Numbered from the stretch's first letter, positions 49,288 through 60,595 are shown. The stretch is 64,000 nt of DNA from Tanypteryx hageni (GCA_028673005.1 CM054113.1:35406117-35470116); one strand, 5' to 3'. The notes: generated by a model not told the origin, from the sequence alone. Numbers and translations: made by a program.

Positions 49288-50360
49288 GTACATTCTACGA
49301 CTAACTTCAAATTGGGGAAATATTCCAAAGAATTTATATCTAACCATTTCAACAAGTTTACGATTTTTGCCCTGTAATACTAAATTTACCATATTCAATT
49401 TTTATGTTACATCGGTTAAAAAAGCTAGATCTAGTAACCAAGGGTCATTCTCTAGTTCAGGATACCTTTATTTTTTTGGCCGTAAGAATTCCTTAATCTC
49501 ACTTATGAGGCCAAGAAAACGTTTTAGGACTTTTTCTCTGCTGAGCCACGTCGCAGCACCTTCATCATCTAAAATACAATGATACGACAAAAACTTAGGG
49601 AAAGAATTCTCTTTGCGACACAAAGCGAGAAAACCGTTATTGCATCCAACCATTGAGGCAGCTCCATCGGTTGTAACGGCAACTAACATTTTGAGAGTCA
49701 TAGTATTTCTCTGAGTGCAACCCTTAAAAACACCAAAAATATCTGCTCCTCTGGAAGAGGGAGTATTTTCAAGAATTCTTTCTCTATGGCGAAATTCTCA
49801 AAAACCATTTTTACAAAAATTACCAACTGATCGGAATCCGTAACTTCCGTGGATAAATCTAGTTGCAACAAAAAACATTCACATAGTTCTAAATCCTGAA
49901 TCAACAGCGATTCTAAATTCCTGGCAATGTTTTCTACTCTCCTCGAAATAGTTGAGCTCAAAAGGGGAATTTTGCTAATGCATGCAGATATTTCACGTTT
50001 ATTCTTAAACCGATCGAAAAGCGATTCAGCTGCAGATGCATTGCTTCTCTGAATATTTCGCCGCCTTGGAATGGTTTTTTTCGTTTAGCTAACACATTAG
50101 CAATGTTTAATGGCGCAATAGTTATGTTTTTATACTCTACACAAAGTTTAACGAAAAGAGCTTAATCTACGGTTAAATTATTTTTCAATTCTTGTAATTT
50201 TTTCTTTCAAATTGCTGAATTAACAGGAAAGTCATTGTTGAAATTTGTACGAATGCTCAAAAAATGTCTTCCAATATTACTTTTCTTTGGTACTGCCACA
50301 CTTCCAGAATACAATAAACACACAGACTTACCGTTTATACATTCTTTGCTTCTTTGCCAT
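49288..50360 (-). pseudogene. hAT transposase N-terminal and central part (ZBED5-like)
   Basis: Minus-strand blocks in order: CINGKSVCLLYSGSVAVPKK (BED-finger region), RHFLSI..NFNNDFPVNSAI-like after a frame break, ASAAESLFDRFKNKREISAC, SSTISRRVENIARNLESLLI, FLLQLDLSTEVTDSDQLVIF, and VAVTTDGAASMVGCNNGFLA (the catalytic-domain TDGA block). Then LCRKENSFPKFLSYHCILDD fuses to GAATWLSREKVLKRFLGL, implying an internal deletion, followed by NDPWLLDLAFLTDVT (stop) KLNMVNLVLQG. Several stops and frameshifts. The protein would have cut and moved hAT DNA. This copy cannot. Confidence 0.75.
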
Positions 50361-50387
50361 AATCTTAACCCCTAATTTAAATCAAGA

Positions 50388-50866
50388 TTGGAAAGGTGTA
50401 CTACATGTTTGAGTACACAGAGTTTCCAAATGCGTTTTTTGGGATTTCACAATGTTCTCAATATTTTTCGTTCAGATGAGTATTTAACGAGAAGCTAGCG
50501 AGGTACGTTGTAAAATACATGTAAGTCCTTATGTAAGGGTGTTGTTATTATTGTCCGATTTTAACTAAAATTGTAATCGGCCGACAAATTATAGTAAAAC
50601 TTCTTAATACCAAATTTCATCAAAATACGTCCTGCAGTTCCTGAGTAGAAAAAAGGAACATTGTAAACTGAATGTAGGTCTTCATACAAAGTGATCGTAA
50701 TTTCTTCCGATTTTAACCAAAATTAGAAACAGTCGTCCAAGTTTCGCAAAACTCTCCAATACCAAATTTCATCAAAATACGTCCAGCGGTTCCCGAGATT
50801 TAACATGCGGACGGACGGACGGAAACGACTACCCGTATATGCGTTCACTTCGTGAAAAGACCGCAT
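50388..50866 (+). mobile_element. Hairpin-ended repeat family, copy C
   Basis: Same left start (GGAAAGGTGTACTACATG, GAGTACACAGAGTTTCCAAA) as copy B and the same right end: GCGGACGGACGGACGG, then TATGCG-TTCAC-TTC-GTGAA-...-CGCATA, a hairpin with a GACCTT-type asymmetry on one side. Two to three ~150-bp internal units lie between (anchors near 50583 and 50735). It abuts the 5' side of the hAT and may have removed its terminus. Confidence 0.6.
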
Positions 50867-52984
50867 AATAATCAAATGAAATTAAATTTAAAAAAATTGT
50901 AAATGAATAGGCGTGAGTCATCCTCAAAGGGATCATGAAATTTTGCTATTGATTATAAAGATCTCGATACAAAATATTCTTGAATATAGAGTTTCGTATC
51001 CACTTTTATAATGAATTGAATGATAATATAATGGTGTTTAAAGAGAATTCTGAATAATTCAGTAATTCGCATTTTTTATTATTTGCCAAACGTAAAATAT
51101 ACATTGAATTCCGAAAATATAATTCTGCATAACTCTTATTAGGAATCAAACGCGGGACCTTAATTTAAAAATATGCACTAAGAATAAAACAATAGAAAAA
51201 TAATTAGTTCTCTTGGATATTTCCTCACCTTAATATTGTGAAAATAATCACATTCTCTCCTTGGGCATAAAATTAATAATGGTTGTATTTACAAGCGTCT
51301 CTTATTTGGTTATTCGCATTTACGTGGCAGCCATGTTTATCGGAGCAATCGGAAATCATGGGTCTTTGTTACCCGTTTGTTACCAACCATCCCCGGTGGA
51401 ACCCTTTGCTCTGCCCCCTTTAATTACGATTGCGAATGTATACATCATCCGTTGACCTTGAACGTATTCAGCGCCATATTTCACAGTTTGTATAATTAAC
51501 GACCCGCTAATGAATCACTTCCGCCTGAAGAATCGTCCTCCGCGAGACGGCTCGTGGCCGTGAGATAAGCATCCTTCCGAGACAGTTTTCTATAAATTAC
51601 CTAAAAAATATGGAGGGTTTGAGTAATTCATCGTGGTGTCACCTGTCAAATAAGATTAACGGTGCTTTGTATGTACTATATCATGGTGATAATGAACTAA
51701 TGGATGATATATTTAAAAGAAAATACGTGACTCTGAGAACACTGAATAATGCTTGCTTATGGGAAAGTTTTTCTTTCAAAAACGTTAAACGTTATATATA
51801 AAAGAGCGAGATTAAGAATTCTTTTTCGTGACGACAAGACCCATATTCTAATTAGGCGTAATAATGGAGAGAAAATGACTAATATTTTTGGAAAGAGCCC
51901 AAATGTTAACTTTATAGTTACTGAAATTGCAAACAATTATACTAATAATTTGTAAGTTACATGTTTCGGAGGAGTAATTGCATTTTTGTCGAATCGATCT
52001 GCTGGGAGGAAATGTAACAATGTAGACGTGTTTCATTTAGAGGTTGAGTGAGTAGCTAAAATCGAGTCGACACATTTTGAGGACATAAGACGGCTGACGA
52101 GCGATTTGCGCTCGTTTTTATTTGAAAAAAAATATTTGCGAAATGCGAATTTTGACCAACCGGCAGGGATGACGACAGAGTCTAGGACAGAGCCCCTCAA
52201 ACCGGCGCCCGCTACTAGGGCTATGGCAAATAATTTGCTGTGGAAGTGCAGTAAGATACGATCAGATAACGTTTTTTACTGAGTTCGTTTTTCACCTGAG
52301 TTTGTGATATTTAGCTACAGATTAGGCTAATTTAATGCCATAAGCAAACTCAATATTTAACATTGTTAAGAGAAGAAAGAAATGATGTAACTAATTAATT
52401 CAACCGTTGAAGGCATGATGTGGTGGAATAATTTCATATTGATTATTAAATACAAATGATGTAACGTTTTACATTCAGTATTTCAAACTATGTTGATTCT
52501 CCTACTTCCGCCTCGTCCATCCCAAATGACACTCCCCACAGTCAGTTGGTAGTTAGCGGTCGCAAGGTTAGTGAAAAACACAAAGGTTTGGGGAAAGGAA
52601 AATCTTGCTCACTAATTTTATAGTACAAAGAAGATAATTTAACCTATTATCATATAGAAAGAATTGGTAAATATATTTATGAAATATGCTCTTGAATTTT
52701 AACTACGAATTTATTCCGCTTCGTTTTCCAATTTAGACAGAGAATGATCCGTTTGGGATAAGTATTTTTACCGATGTCTTCGACAAACATCCATGTACTC
52801 AACACGTTAGAAAGCTCACGTCCCCTTGTAAATTTTCCCTTTGTTGTAAAATATTTCCGATCCAAATTGATGCAATTTAATCAGAAAACATAGCATAAGA
52901 TAAAAATAGAAAGGCCGATGTCAGCCATGCGCAAAATTAATTCTTACTTCAAAAACTGACAGTGTGACTTGATTTGCTATATTA
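50867..52984. other. Noncoding stretch
   Basis: No gene recognised. A perfect 7-bp stem ACGAGCG/CGCTCGT followed by T-rich sequence lies near 52098-52116. A hAT-terminus-like phrase (CAGAGCCCCTCAAACC) occurs near 52190 without a partner. Confidence 0.4.
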
Positions 52985-54294
52985 TGAGGTGCTACCCAAA
53001 AGTTCCGGGATTTTGTGCATAAAGAAAATAACTTACGCTAAGTCCTAATTTTCACCGTCCCGTTCAAAGTAGTCCCCTTGGGCTTTTTTATACAGCATTC
53101 CCAGCGTTTTTCCATGATTCGAAGCATCCTTGGATGTCCGCAGGTATGAGCGTGTTAAGCACCTCTTGCGATCTCCTCAATCGTGCCAAAACGTCGCCCT
53201 TTCAGCCGCAGCTTCATTTTGGGGAACAGAAAAAAGTCGCAGAGGGCTAGGTCAAGTGTGTAGGGGGAATGGGGGATGACTGTCATGTTTTTGGAAGCCA
53301 GGAACTGCCTAATAACGAGTGACCTGTGGGCGGGCGCATTGTCATGGTGGAGCACCCAGTCATTGTTGCGCCACTTGTCTGGGTGTTTGCGTAGGACGTT
53401 CTTCCTTAGCCACTTCAAAACATCGCAGTAAAACTTTTCATTGACAGTTTGACCAGGTGGGAGGAATTCTTTGTGGACGATACCGTCGACGTCAAAAAAA
53501 TGAGCGGCATGGACTTGACATTACTGCGAACTTGAGGTACTTTCTTCGACCGCGGTGAATTTAGCGACTTCCACTGTGACGACTGCTGTTTGGTCTCAGG
53601 GTCATAACCATAAACCCAAGATTCAACACCAGTTATGACCTTGGAGATGAAGTTGGGGTCATCTCTAACTTCATTTTGAAGCTCCCTGCAAACAGCAGCG
53701 CGATGGTCTTTCTGGTCGTTGCTCAGCAGTCTTGGAACAAATTTTGCAGCAATGCGTCTCATGTTCAAGTCCAAAATGCGTTGATACGTCCCGTAAGACA
53801 GTCCGACGATGTCACAAACTTGATGAATAGTTCGCCTTCGGTCTGCCAGGTTAGCCTCACGCACTTTTGCGACGTTATCCGGAGTTGTGCTTGTCGACGG
53901 TCGCCAGAACGCTCATCGTCGTCGACAGACGTCGTCCATCCTTGAAACGTTTGTACCAAAGGAACGTTTTGCTTTGGCTTAAAGCATCATCACCAAATGC
54001 TTGTGTAAGCATTGTGTGTGTTTCTTCTGTCGTTTATCCGAGTTTGAAGCAGAATTTGATGCAAATTCATTGCTCCTTAACATCAGTCATTTCAGTTCAA
54101 AATGAATTCGCAGAACCACTCAAACACGACGTTAAAAAAACGCACAGAACTTGCGAATACGTGCACTCAGCTAGCCTCTACGTTGTATACTTATTTACAA
54201 AGGATACTGCCAGCCATATCTAGCGGCGAGTGGCCGTGCTGCAAGCGGTTCACCTACGCTATTCAAATTCCCGGAACTTTTGAGTAGCACCTCG
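52985..54294 (-). mobile_element. mariner element (1.31 kb) with TIRs and TA duplication
   Basis: Terminal inverted repeats are GAGGTGCTACCCAAAAGTTC on the left and, reverse-complemented, GAGGTGCTACTCAAAAGTTC on the right, each continuing into CGGGA. TA dinucleotides flank both ends (52983-52984, 54295-54296). The length is normal for a mariner. The single gene on the minus strand is broken. Confidence 0.9.
53105..53990 (-). pseudogene. mariner transposase, inactivated
   Basis: Blocks from the N-terminal side: FQGW.TSVDDDERSGDRR (helix-turn-helix linker region), then ADRRRTIHQVCDIVGLSYGT and RVITG-like VITGVESWVYGYDPETKQQS, WKSLNSPRSKK, KWLRKNVLRKHPDKW, WVLHHDNAPAHRS (second catalytic Asp present) and DLALCDFFLFPKMKLRLKGR (third Asp present). 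The first catalytic Asp, expected in TGDE, is Val (codon GTT). There are frameshifts near 53850 and 53470, and the C terminus is rearranged after TIEEIA. A functional protein would cut at TA sites. Confidence 0.85.
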
Positions 54295-54340
54295 TAGTTA
54301 TTAAAGAACACTATCTTTGACGTTATTAACTAAAATAAAA

Positions 54341-54992
54341 AATCTGATGTGGCCACCACATGACTTTCTTCATACCTGTAATATTTCTAAAAAGCCCAAA
54401 TAGGCTAAATGATTATGAATATTTTATGGAACTGCGAGAAAAATTTAAAGAATTTAAAAGAACAGACCGTACCGTAACAAATATGAAAATAAAAATGAGT
54501 GTTACCAAGACGTAAATAAGCGTCAATTGTTAACAATAGTCGCCGGTAGGTGGGGGCAGCTAAATAATTAGTTTTTAAAATATCTCTTAAACAATGCATT
54601 ATATGGGAAAATGTTTCCAACAAAGGTTGCAGAAAATTAAATTTCATACAACATTTATTCCAATACTTTTTACATTAATCTAATGTTAAAGCAAATATAA
54701 AAAAACGAATGTGACAAGAGTAAACAACCACTTCCAGTTGATAAATCTTTTGCAAAATGTAATGTTAATGTGACTATCATAAAAATGTTAAATATAAAAT
54801 TTCGCGTTGACCTGATTAATAATTTTTGTGTTAGAGCACCCATGAAAACTGTCACGTGCACACACAGACACTATCGAGTAAATGGTCAAAATATGTTCCG
54901 AGGACCTCAAAACGTGTATTTCTGTTGAAAACTCGTAATCGATTTTTTCATGAAAACAATTCTTTTCTCATACTACGTATGGAGATAGTAAA
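54341..54992. repeat. 738-bp tandem duplication, copy 1
   Basis: Starts TCTGATGTGGCCACCACATG then ACTTTCTTCATACC, and ends TATGGAGATAGTA. Shares order and sequence with 55078-55779, including AAGACGTAA.TAAGC.TCAATTG, CAATAGTCG.CGGTAGGTGG and CATAAAAATGTTAAATATAA. The ends ACTTTCTTCATA and TATGGAGATAGT are imperfect inverted repeats. No coding region. Possibly a non-autonomous element duplicated in tandem. Confidence 0.65.
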
Positions 54993-55077
54993 AACAGAGG
55001 AATGATTATTTAAGAGGTCAAATTTCCACAATAACCGAGGCGGCAGAATGTAATGGAGAACGAGATATATTTTAAAA

Positions 55078-55779
55078 AATTCTGATGTGGCCACCACGTG
55101 ACTTTCTCTATACCGGTAAACTTTTTAAAAATTCCAAATAAGTTACATAATAGTAAATATTTTAAGAAACTGCGGGAAATTTTAGACTTTACAAAGAACA
55201 GAAATAAACTCAAACCATAACCTTCTAATATTGGATATAGCCAAACAGCTACAACAATTAAGAAAAGAAAAAGGAGCGTTACTAAGACGTAACTAAGCTT
55301 CAATTGTTAACAATAGTCGTCGGTAGGTGGCGTGGTGGTGGCAGCTAAAAATATAAAATATCTCTTAAACGATGCATTATATGAAAATATGTTTTAAACA
55401 AAGGTTATAGAAAATTAAATTTCCTACAACCTTTATTTGATATATATTTACATTTATCAAATATTAAAGCAAATATTTCAAAATAACACATAAATGACAA
55501 GAGTAAACACTTCCGATTGACCGATTTTTACCGAAAACTAATCAGTTCTTGTGACTTTCATAAAAATGTTAAATATAAAATTTCGCATTGAGCTGATTAA
55601 AAGTTTTTTAGTTAGAGTACCCACAAAAAGATATCACACACACACTAACACACACACAGACATCATCGAGAAAATGGTCAAAACGTGTTCAGGAGACCTT
55701 AAAACGAATATTTTCGCAAGGCGATTTTTTCATGAATACAATACTTTCCCCTATACTACGTATATGGAGAAAGTAAAAA
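55078..55779. repeat. 738-bp tandem duplication, copy 2
   Basis: Copy offset by 738 bp from copy 1. Its ends ACTTTCTCTATA (55101) and TATGGAGAAAGT are inverted repeats with one mismatch, better kept than in copy 1. A CACACA stretch near 55635 is internal. Confidence 0.65.
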
Positions 55780-56201
55780 AGAATTATCAGTTTAATAGAT
55801 AATTACAAAAAACTCGAAGCCGAATGAAAAATAAATTATAATACCTAATAGCACTTATTTAAGGCGATATCTGAACATTCTAATTATTCTTTACTTAAAA
55901 CCAAGAATAAATTACACAATCATCCAAAAGCCTTGATGAGTAAAACTAGTCACCTAATTACCCGACAGCAAATACTCTACCATTTCCTCTATTAAGTTTG
56001 GAATATATTTGCACAAATAAGTTAATAATGATCTCTGCATTAATAAAACTCGATGGCTAAATCAAAATATTGTAGAGTAAGATATTATACATAAAAAAAT
56101 CCATAACGATTCACAGCAGGTTGGAGCATTAAAACACACCCGTTTCTCTCTGTATCGAATTATACTACAAAATAGGAATGATTAATTTTATTCTCCCATC
56201 A
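55780..56201. other. AT-rich stretch downstream of the receptor exon (presumed intron)
   Basis: No further exon or element recognised. By position it is the 5' part of the intron that follows the exon at 56208-56679. Confidence 0.4.
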
Positions 56202-56207
56202 ACTCAC
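56202..56207 (-). promoter_or_regulatory. Splice donor site of the receptor exon
   Basis: On the minus strand the coding sequence ...TATAACACCTCAC is followed by GTGAGT, an ideal donor. The exon ends after the first base of a codon (phase 1). Without splicing, translation would run only six more residues to a stop. Confidence 0.65.
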
Positions 56208-56679
56208 GTGAGGTGTTATACTTGATTCCGTTGAGTTCGTCGAAGCAAGGAAGCACCGCCAGAATACCCGCCGGGGTCGGCGGCCAGCAAAGGATGCTAT
56301 CCCAGCTTCTGTTGCAGGGGAGCGCTTTATCGTCCAGATTTCCTAATTCCAGACTCTCTTGGGACGGAGGGGAGGAGAAGAGAGCGTCCTTCTCTATCTG
56401 CAGGAGACACTCGAGTTCCTTCATCGGCACGTGCTCTTTCCCAAACCCGTCCATGAATACATCGTCCAAGTCGTCGAGGGTATAATTCTGGTGCGTCATG
56501 TCGGAGAGGTCGTCTCCGAACGTAAGTGGTAGAGCCACCGGAGGGAGGGGTTGGTGGTGGTAATAATTGCGGACGGGCGAGGGACGACGAGGGTCCTGCA
56601 AATTCCCTCCCACAGCGCCGTGGGCAGCTACGGTCGCCATGACGATGAGGAGAGGTGGGATAACACTCTTGGGTGTCAT
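56208..56679 (-). CDS. DH44R: Diuretic hormone 44 (CRF-like) receptor, N-terminal coding exon
   Basis: Partial class-B GPCR. From the first ATG (56679) the exon codes about 157 residues: a hydrophobic leader (VIPPLLIVMATVAA, residues ~6-20) that fits a signal peptide, a Pro/His-rich linker, then the hormone-binding domain with Cys91 (ELECLLQIE), Cys122 (CNRSW), Cys131 (LCWPPTPAG) and Cys145 (PCFDELNGIKYNTS). CWPxTPAG and FDELNGI.Y.T are hallmarks of insect DH44 receptors. The last two Cys of the domain and all seven helices must lie in later exons. N-glycosylation sequons at Asn65, Asn123 and Asn155. The same frame stays open upstream to 56871 but offers only a GTG, so ATG 56679 is the likely start. 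In insects this receptor couples a CRF-like peptide to cAMP and fluid secretion. DH31 or PDF receptors are less likely by sequence. Confidence 0.75.
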
Positions 56680-58980
56680 TACAGCTATCGAGAGTGAGAC
56701 GATAACTAAAGCCGGGATGTGTATTGCGGCGGCAGAGGTGAAGAGATCGTTAAACAAACATTTACATGGAAAAAGGAGGCTAAAAAAACTTCCCTCAGTA
56801 TTCTTTTTTAAAGTGTCTCTCTCTCTAGATAAAGGAACACTAATTTTAGACAAGCGTAAACGGCTTTTCACCTTTCTCGTTTGTTCTAGCCTACGTCAAA
56901 CTAACGTTTGAAGTCAGGGCACCGACACATTAAAAAATTCTTTTTTTTAACTATCGTTAAAACCTTTTATACTTTTCTTCTTTTCTCCTATAAGCAACGT
57001 CGATAATTTGTTCACATCTTCAATATATAAGGCACTGAGAGAGGTTGACCACTAGGATCACACACTTGACACGCGTACGTCTCTGTGTCCCTTGAACGGC
57101 GAGCGTCGTGATATAGTACGTCTTAGCTGATTTATTTTTCAGAGGATCGGGATATCGGTGATTGACTGGGCAAACCATCAAGAATTCCCTTGTTTTTTCC
57201 TGTTTCGAGTTCAAATGCGGTCTATTTCAGTGGATTTATGACTGAAAATTTTCAGTTTTTCAAAATGAATACAAGAGTCGCAATCGTTACCGGGTAATAT
57301 TATTCCCGCTTAGATTCGCAATGATTCTATCAAGGCAATTTTCTCGTGTATAATATGCTTATTGCGGGGAAAATGTCATTAATTCATCACTTCCAATTTA
57401 ATATTGTATATTCTGCCAAAACTTAATCTTGTTTACAAGCGCATTGAGTTTTGCCACTCGATATATCTTTCTCTCTCTTTTTCCCTAACACGCTCTGGCT
57501 CCGAATTTTCCTCCTCCCCTTTGCCCGAACACCCACGCGCACACGACTTTACGCCTATGCCAAAAAAATCAAAATTCGTTCTTGAAGTGAAAACTTCTCT
57601 CTTTGGATGAAGGGACTTTGGGATGATGTGGTTTTCGCGGCGTGGAAGAAAATTCCTTTTGAACTCCGCTCTCTGAAAAAAGAGGAGAGAAATTTGTCAG
57701 ATCGTAGAAAAACCGCATCAAATTAGAGAAAACAGATTTTACGAAACGAAACCCTCTAAAAATAATATTTTTTCAAATTGAAAGGCTTTTTAAAAATTAC
57801 CCGTTTTAGGTAAAAAGAAATTTTCCAGGATATTTTTAATTTCATGGAAGTGATGGATGCTTTACTAACTTTATCACCAACTAAATTTACCACGTTAGGT
57901 TGAAGAGGTATATTTGATATTTTTTAGATTCATTATTCTACCCATAATAATTGTATTAATTAATTTCAATTTATTTTGTAATACTTTATTATATATTACC
58001 ATACGGAAAAATAATAAACCAAAATATAAAATAAATGGGATCCTTCAAACACTAATTTGAGATCAAAATTAATTAAACGAGACACATATCCTTATCTCTA
58101 TCCCGGAGATAAAACATAAACGCGGTGGAAACTAGTATAAGAAAATATCCAAATATTCGAAAAATGTAATTTAAGAATGCAACACATTCGGAAAATTAAC
58201 TTGGCCAAACTGCCTTAAGAGAAACAAAATAATTGAAAAAATTAAAATTAACTTAATATTTTTCGCAATGATTTTATAACATTAATTTTTATTTTTAAAT
58301 TTCGCCGTAACACCTTTTAGAAAGAAAATTTTTGAGAACCGTCTATTTCAGGTCAATGGCCTAAGAGAATATTTATGCTTGAGCTCCCAAGGACCTCACT
58401 CACGCCAGATTTAGCTCACGCTGAACTTCAACGCATCATAAACTAGCAATCATGTGTACGTTATTAAAATGTTTCGCAGAAATAATATAATTATCAATAA
58501 TCAAGACACCAAAATCATGATAAAGAAGATTAAATATTACGTCAGTAAAATTACAAACAACATTTTTTCATACGATAGATCTATAAAATAGCAAATGAAT
58601 ATCAGAATAAAATTAAACAAAAATATAGAGAAAACTATTTCATCATTTGCAAATAATAGTTCTAAGTGGAATGCATACATCTATTTTTCAAACGCTAATT
58701 ACCAGCCGGAATATTTTTGGTGAATTAACCCAGTATTCTGCCGAAATGCAGCCATATCCAATTCAGCTTTCTCGTTAACGTAGCTTTTATTTATTCATTT
58801 ATCTCCCCTTTAATATGAAATCACGACTGCGGTCAATGATATACGATTCAGATTCTCAACCACTTCCTTCTATATTAGTTATTTAGCGATTGGAACGATA
58901 ACTTATAGTTCGATCAGAGATCAGAGCAAAAGATAAAATGACGAACGAAAAATTTATAATGCATGGATAATCGAAATATA
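56680..58980. other. Upstream region of the receptor exon, 5' UTR or promoter presumed
   Basis: By orientation this holds the 5' UTR and perhaps the promoter of the receptor, but I see no convincing TATA or initiator. No other gene or complete mobile element recognised. About 57470-57490 is CT-rich. Confidence 0.4.
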
Positions 58981-59687
58981 CAGTAATACCCTGTTTAACG
59001 CTGCTCCGTACAACGCTGATCCGTTATAACGCTTTTTGTTCTCGGACCAATTTTAAATTTCTCCATACTTTTTTTGAGCGTTCTAACTCCAGAAATAATT
59101 ACCGGATTATCACCAAATTTCATATTTAACATTTTTATTGTAGGGACCAGAGCTGATTAGTTATTGGCTAAAATCAGTTTACCAGTAGTGGAGGATTACT
59201 CGGGTCTTTTTTTAAATTTTTCTCAAATATCTCTGATAAAGCTTCATTAATATAAATATTTGTTATTACAAGAGCTGTAGAGAACATAATTCTCTACAAC
59301 ATTTGTTTTAAATAATTTTTTGTGCACATATCTCACGAAATTGGACACCAATTGGTGATATTGGGCGCAGATTATAAGGGGAGGGTGTGTTGATTCGGTT
59401 ACGGTGTGAGAAAATGACAAAAATGTTGCGACAGTTATTATATTGCAAGATTTCTAGTATGTAGCAGATCTGCTACATTGCGCATTTAAGGATTAGTTAT
59501 TTACAGTACAGTTTTAGAGTATCGGAGAGAAGAGCAGCTATACTAATATTTAGAAAATACGAAATATATTAAAATTTTAGGAACGCACCTCCATAAGTAC
59601 TATACCAAAATGACCTCGCGTAACGCTGATTCAGTTAGCGCTCTCGTTTTCAGGAAAGCATCCCCAGCGTTAAGCGGGGTATGACTG
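58981..59687. mobile_element. pogo/Tigger-like MITE (707 bp) with TA duplication
   Basis: The left end reads CAGTAATACCCTGTTTAACG and the right end, reverse-complemented, CAGTCATACCCCGCTTAACG. Both then run into CTG-containing sequence, and TA flanks each side (58979-58980, 59688-59689). AACGCTGATxC occurs near both ends. No transposase coding is recognised. CAGT...ACTG with TA is the pogo/Tigger pattern. Confidence 0.75.
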
Positions 59688-59930
59688 TAAATAGAAAAAT
59701 TAAAAGGTTCGATATACTGAATTGATAGAACAAACATGTACAAGAAATTGATATTTGAATAGTGTTGATTGATATGTGGAGCTAAATTAGGTGGTCCCTT
59801 ATTTTCACGATAGATCTGGCAAATATCAATAAGTTGTCAACGTTTTACATGGTCCGGTTTTATTTTTACAATGGTTATCTGTAATGATTTTTTACATATT
59901 TTACCTTTCCAAGAATAAATTCATGGGCTA

Positions 59931-59934
<4 letters not shown>

Positions 59935-59983
<49 letters not shown>

Positions 59984-59987
59984 CGAT

Positions 59988-60047
<60 letters not shown>

Positions 60048-60063
60048 ATCGAATTAATAAATT
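59935..60063. repeat. TA microsatellite with a perfect 23-bp palindrome
   Basis: Two TA runs of about 35 and 45 nt. The block AATTTATTAATTCGATTCTG at 59972-59991 (plus ATA) is repeated inversely at 60041-60063, and the TA run between the arms can extend the stem. The whole could extrude as a long cruciform. It may also be a small hairpin element inserted in TA repeats. Confidence 0.8.
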
Positions 60064-60262
60064 GACACCACTAAGAAAGGTCATTAAATACAATTAAACA
60101 ATTAAACGAGGAATAGAGAAATGAAATATGTTTCATGATATTGAATAAATTTCCAGGTAAGATTAGAATTTAAAATATTGCGGTCATGTGATGGTCATTC
60201 AGTATACGTAAAATGAGTTCAAATACTGGTAAAGCCTAAGCTGGATAAATAAAAGTTCACGC

Positions 60263-60276
60263 AAATAAAATTGATG
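60263..60276. repeat. Left target-site duplication of the SINE
   Basis: AAATAAAATTGATG, matching 60596-60609 at 13 of 14 positions. Confidence 0.75.
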
Positions 60277-60595
60277 GGGTGGTTGTGGCGGAGTGGTTAG
60301 AGCGTTGGCATTTCACTCAGCGGTTCCAGGTTTGAATACGGCGGAAGTCATATTTTTCAACCTGGGATCGTCCCGTCCTCTATTTTTGTGCTTTGAGGAG
60401 ACCGCATAAGTCAGCGCTCCGTCCTTCGAAAGGGACGTTCAGCAGTAACCTCCTTGGTGCTCTTCGTTAAGAGTAGGCTAATTCCGGTACCGGGTTTCCC
60501 TCCTCCCTTATGTGAGTGTGTGTTCGGTGTGGAAGAAGTAATGACTATAATAATCCAAGAGGTTGATTAACCATAAATTCTATAGAAACAAAAGT
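60277..60595 (+). mobile_element. tRNA-derived SINE (319 bp)
   Basis: The head has a perfect RNA polymerase III A box (TGGCGGAGTGG) and a decayed B box (GGTTTGAATAC), with the intervening sequence like tRNA-Ser/Leu. A unique body of about 200 bp follows, with AAGTCAGCGCTCCGTCC and GGTACCGGGTTTCCCTCC. The 3' end CCAAGAGGTTGATTAACC and TAAATT resembles the 3' end of the LINE at 33610-34860. Near-perfect 14-bp duplications flank the insertion. It needs a LINE's enzymes to move. Confidence 0.85.

Larger units (their letters stand above)
43186..50370 (-). mobile_element. hAT element (ZBED5-type transposase), split by nested insertions
   Basis: The gene runs on the minus strand. Its 3' terminus is at 43186 (CAGGGGCCGGCAACC, a classic hAT end). 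The N-terminal part lies at 49288-50360 and the C-terminal part at 43349-43842. The two halves would be nearly contiguous without the 5.4-kb insertion at 43843-49287. The 5' end is lost where the repeat at 50388 begins, so no TSD can be scored. Confidence 0.75.

Noticed and set aside
52098..52116. Perfect 7-bp stem ACGAGCG/CGCTCGT followed by T-rich sequence
   Set aside because: Terminator-like by bacterial standards, but the context is eukaryotic and it is not a histone 3' stem-loop.
52185..52215. hAT-terminus-like CAGAGCCCCTCAAACC
   Set aside because: No partner terminus or target duplication found.
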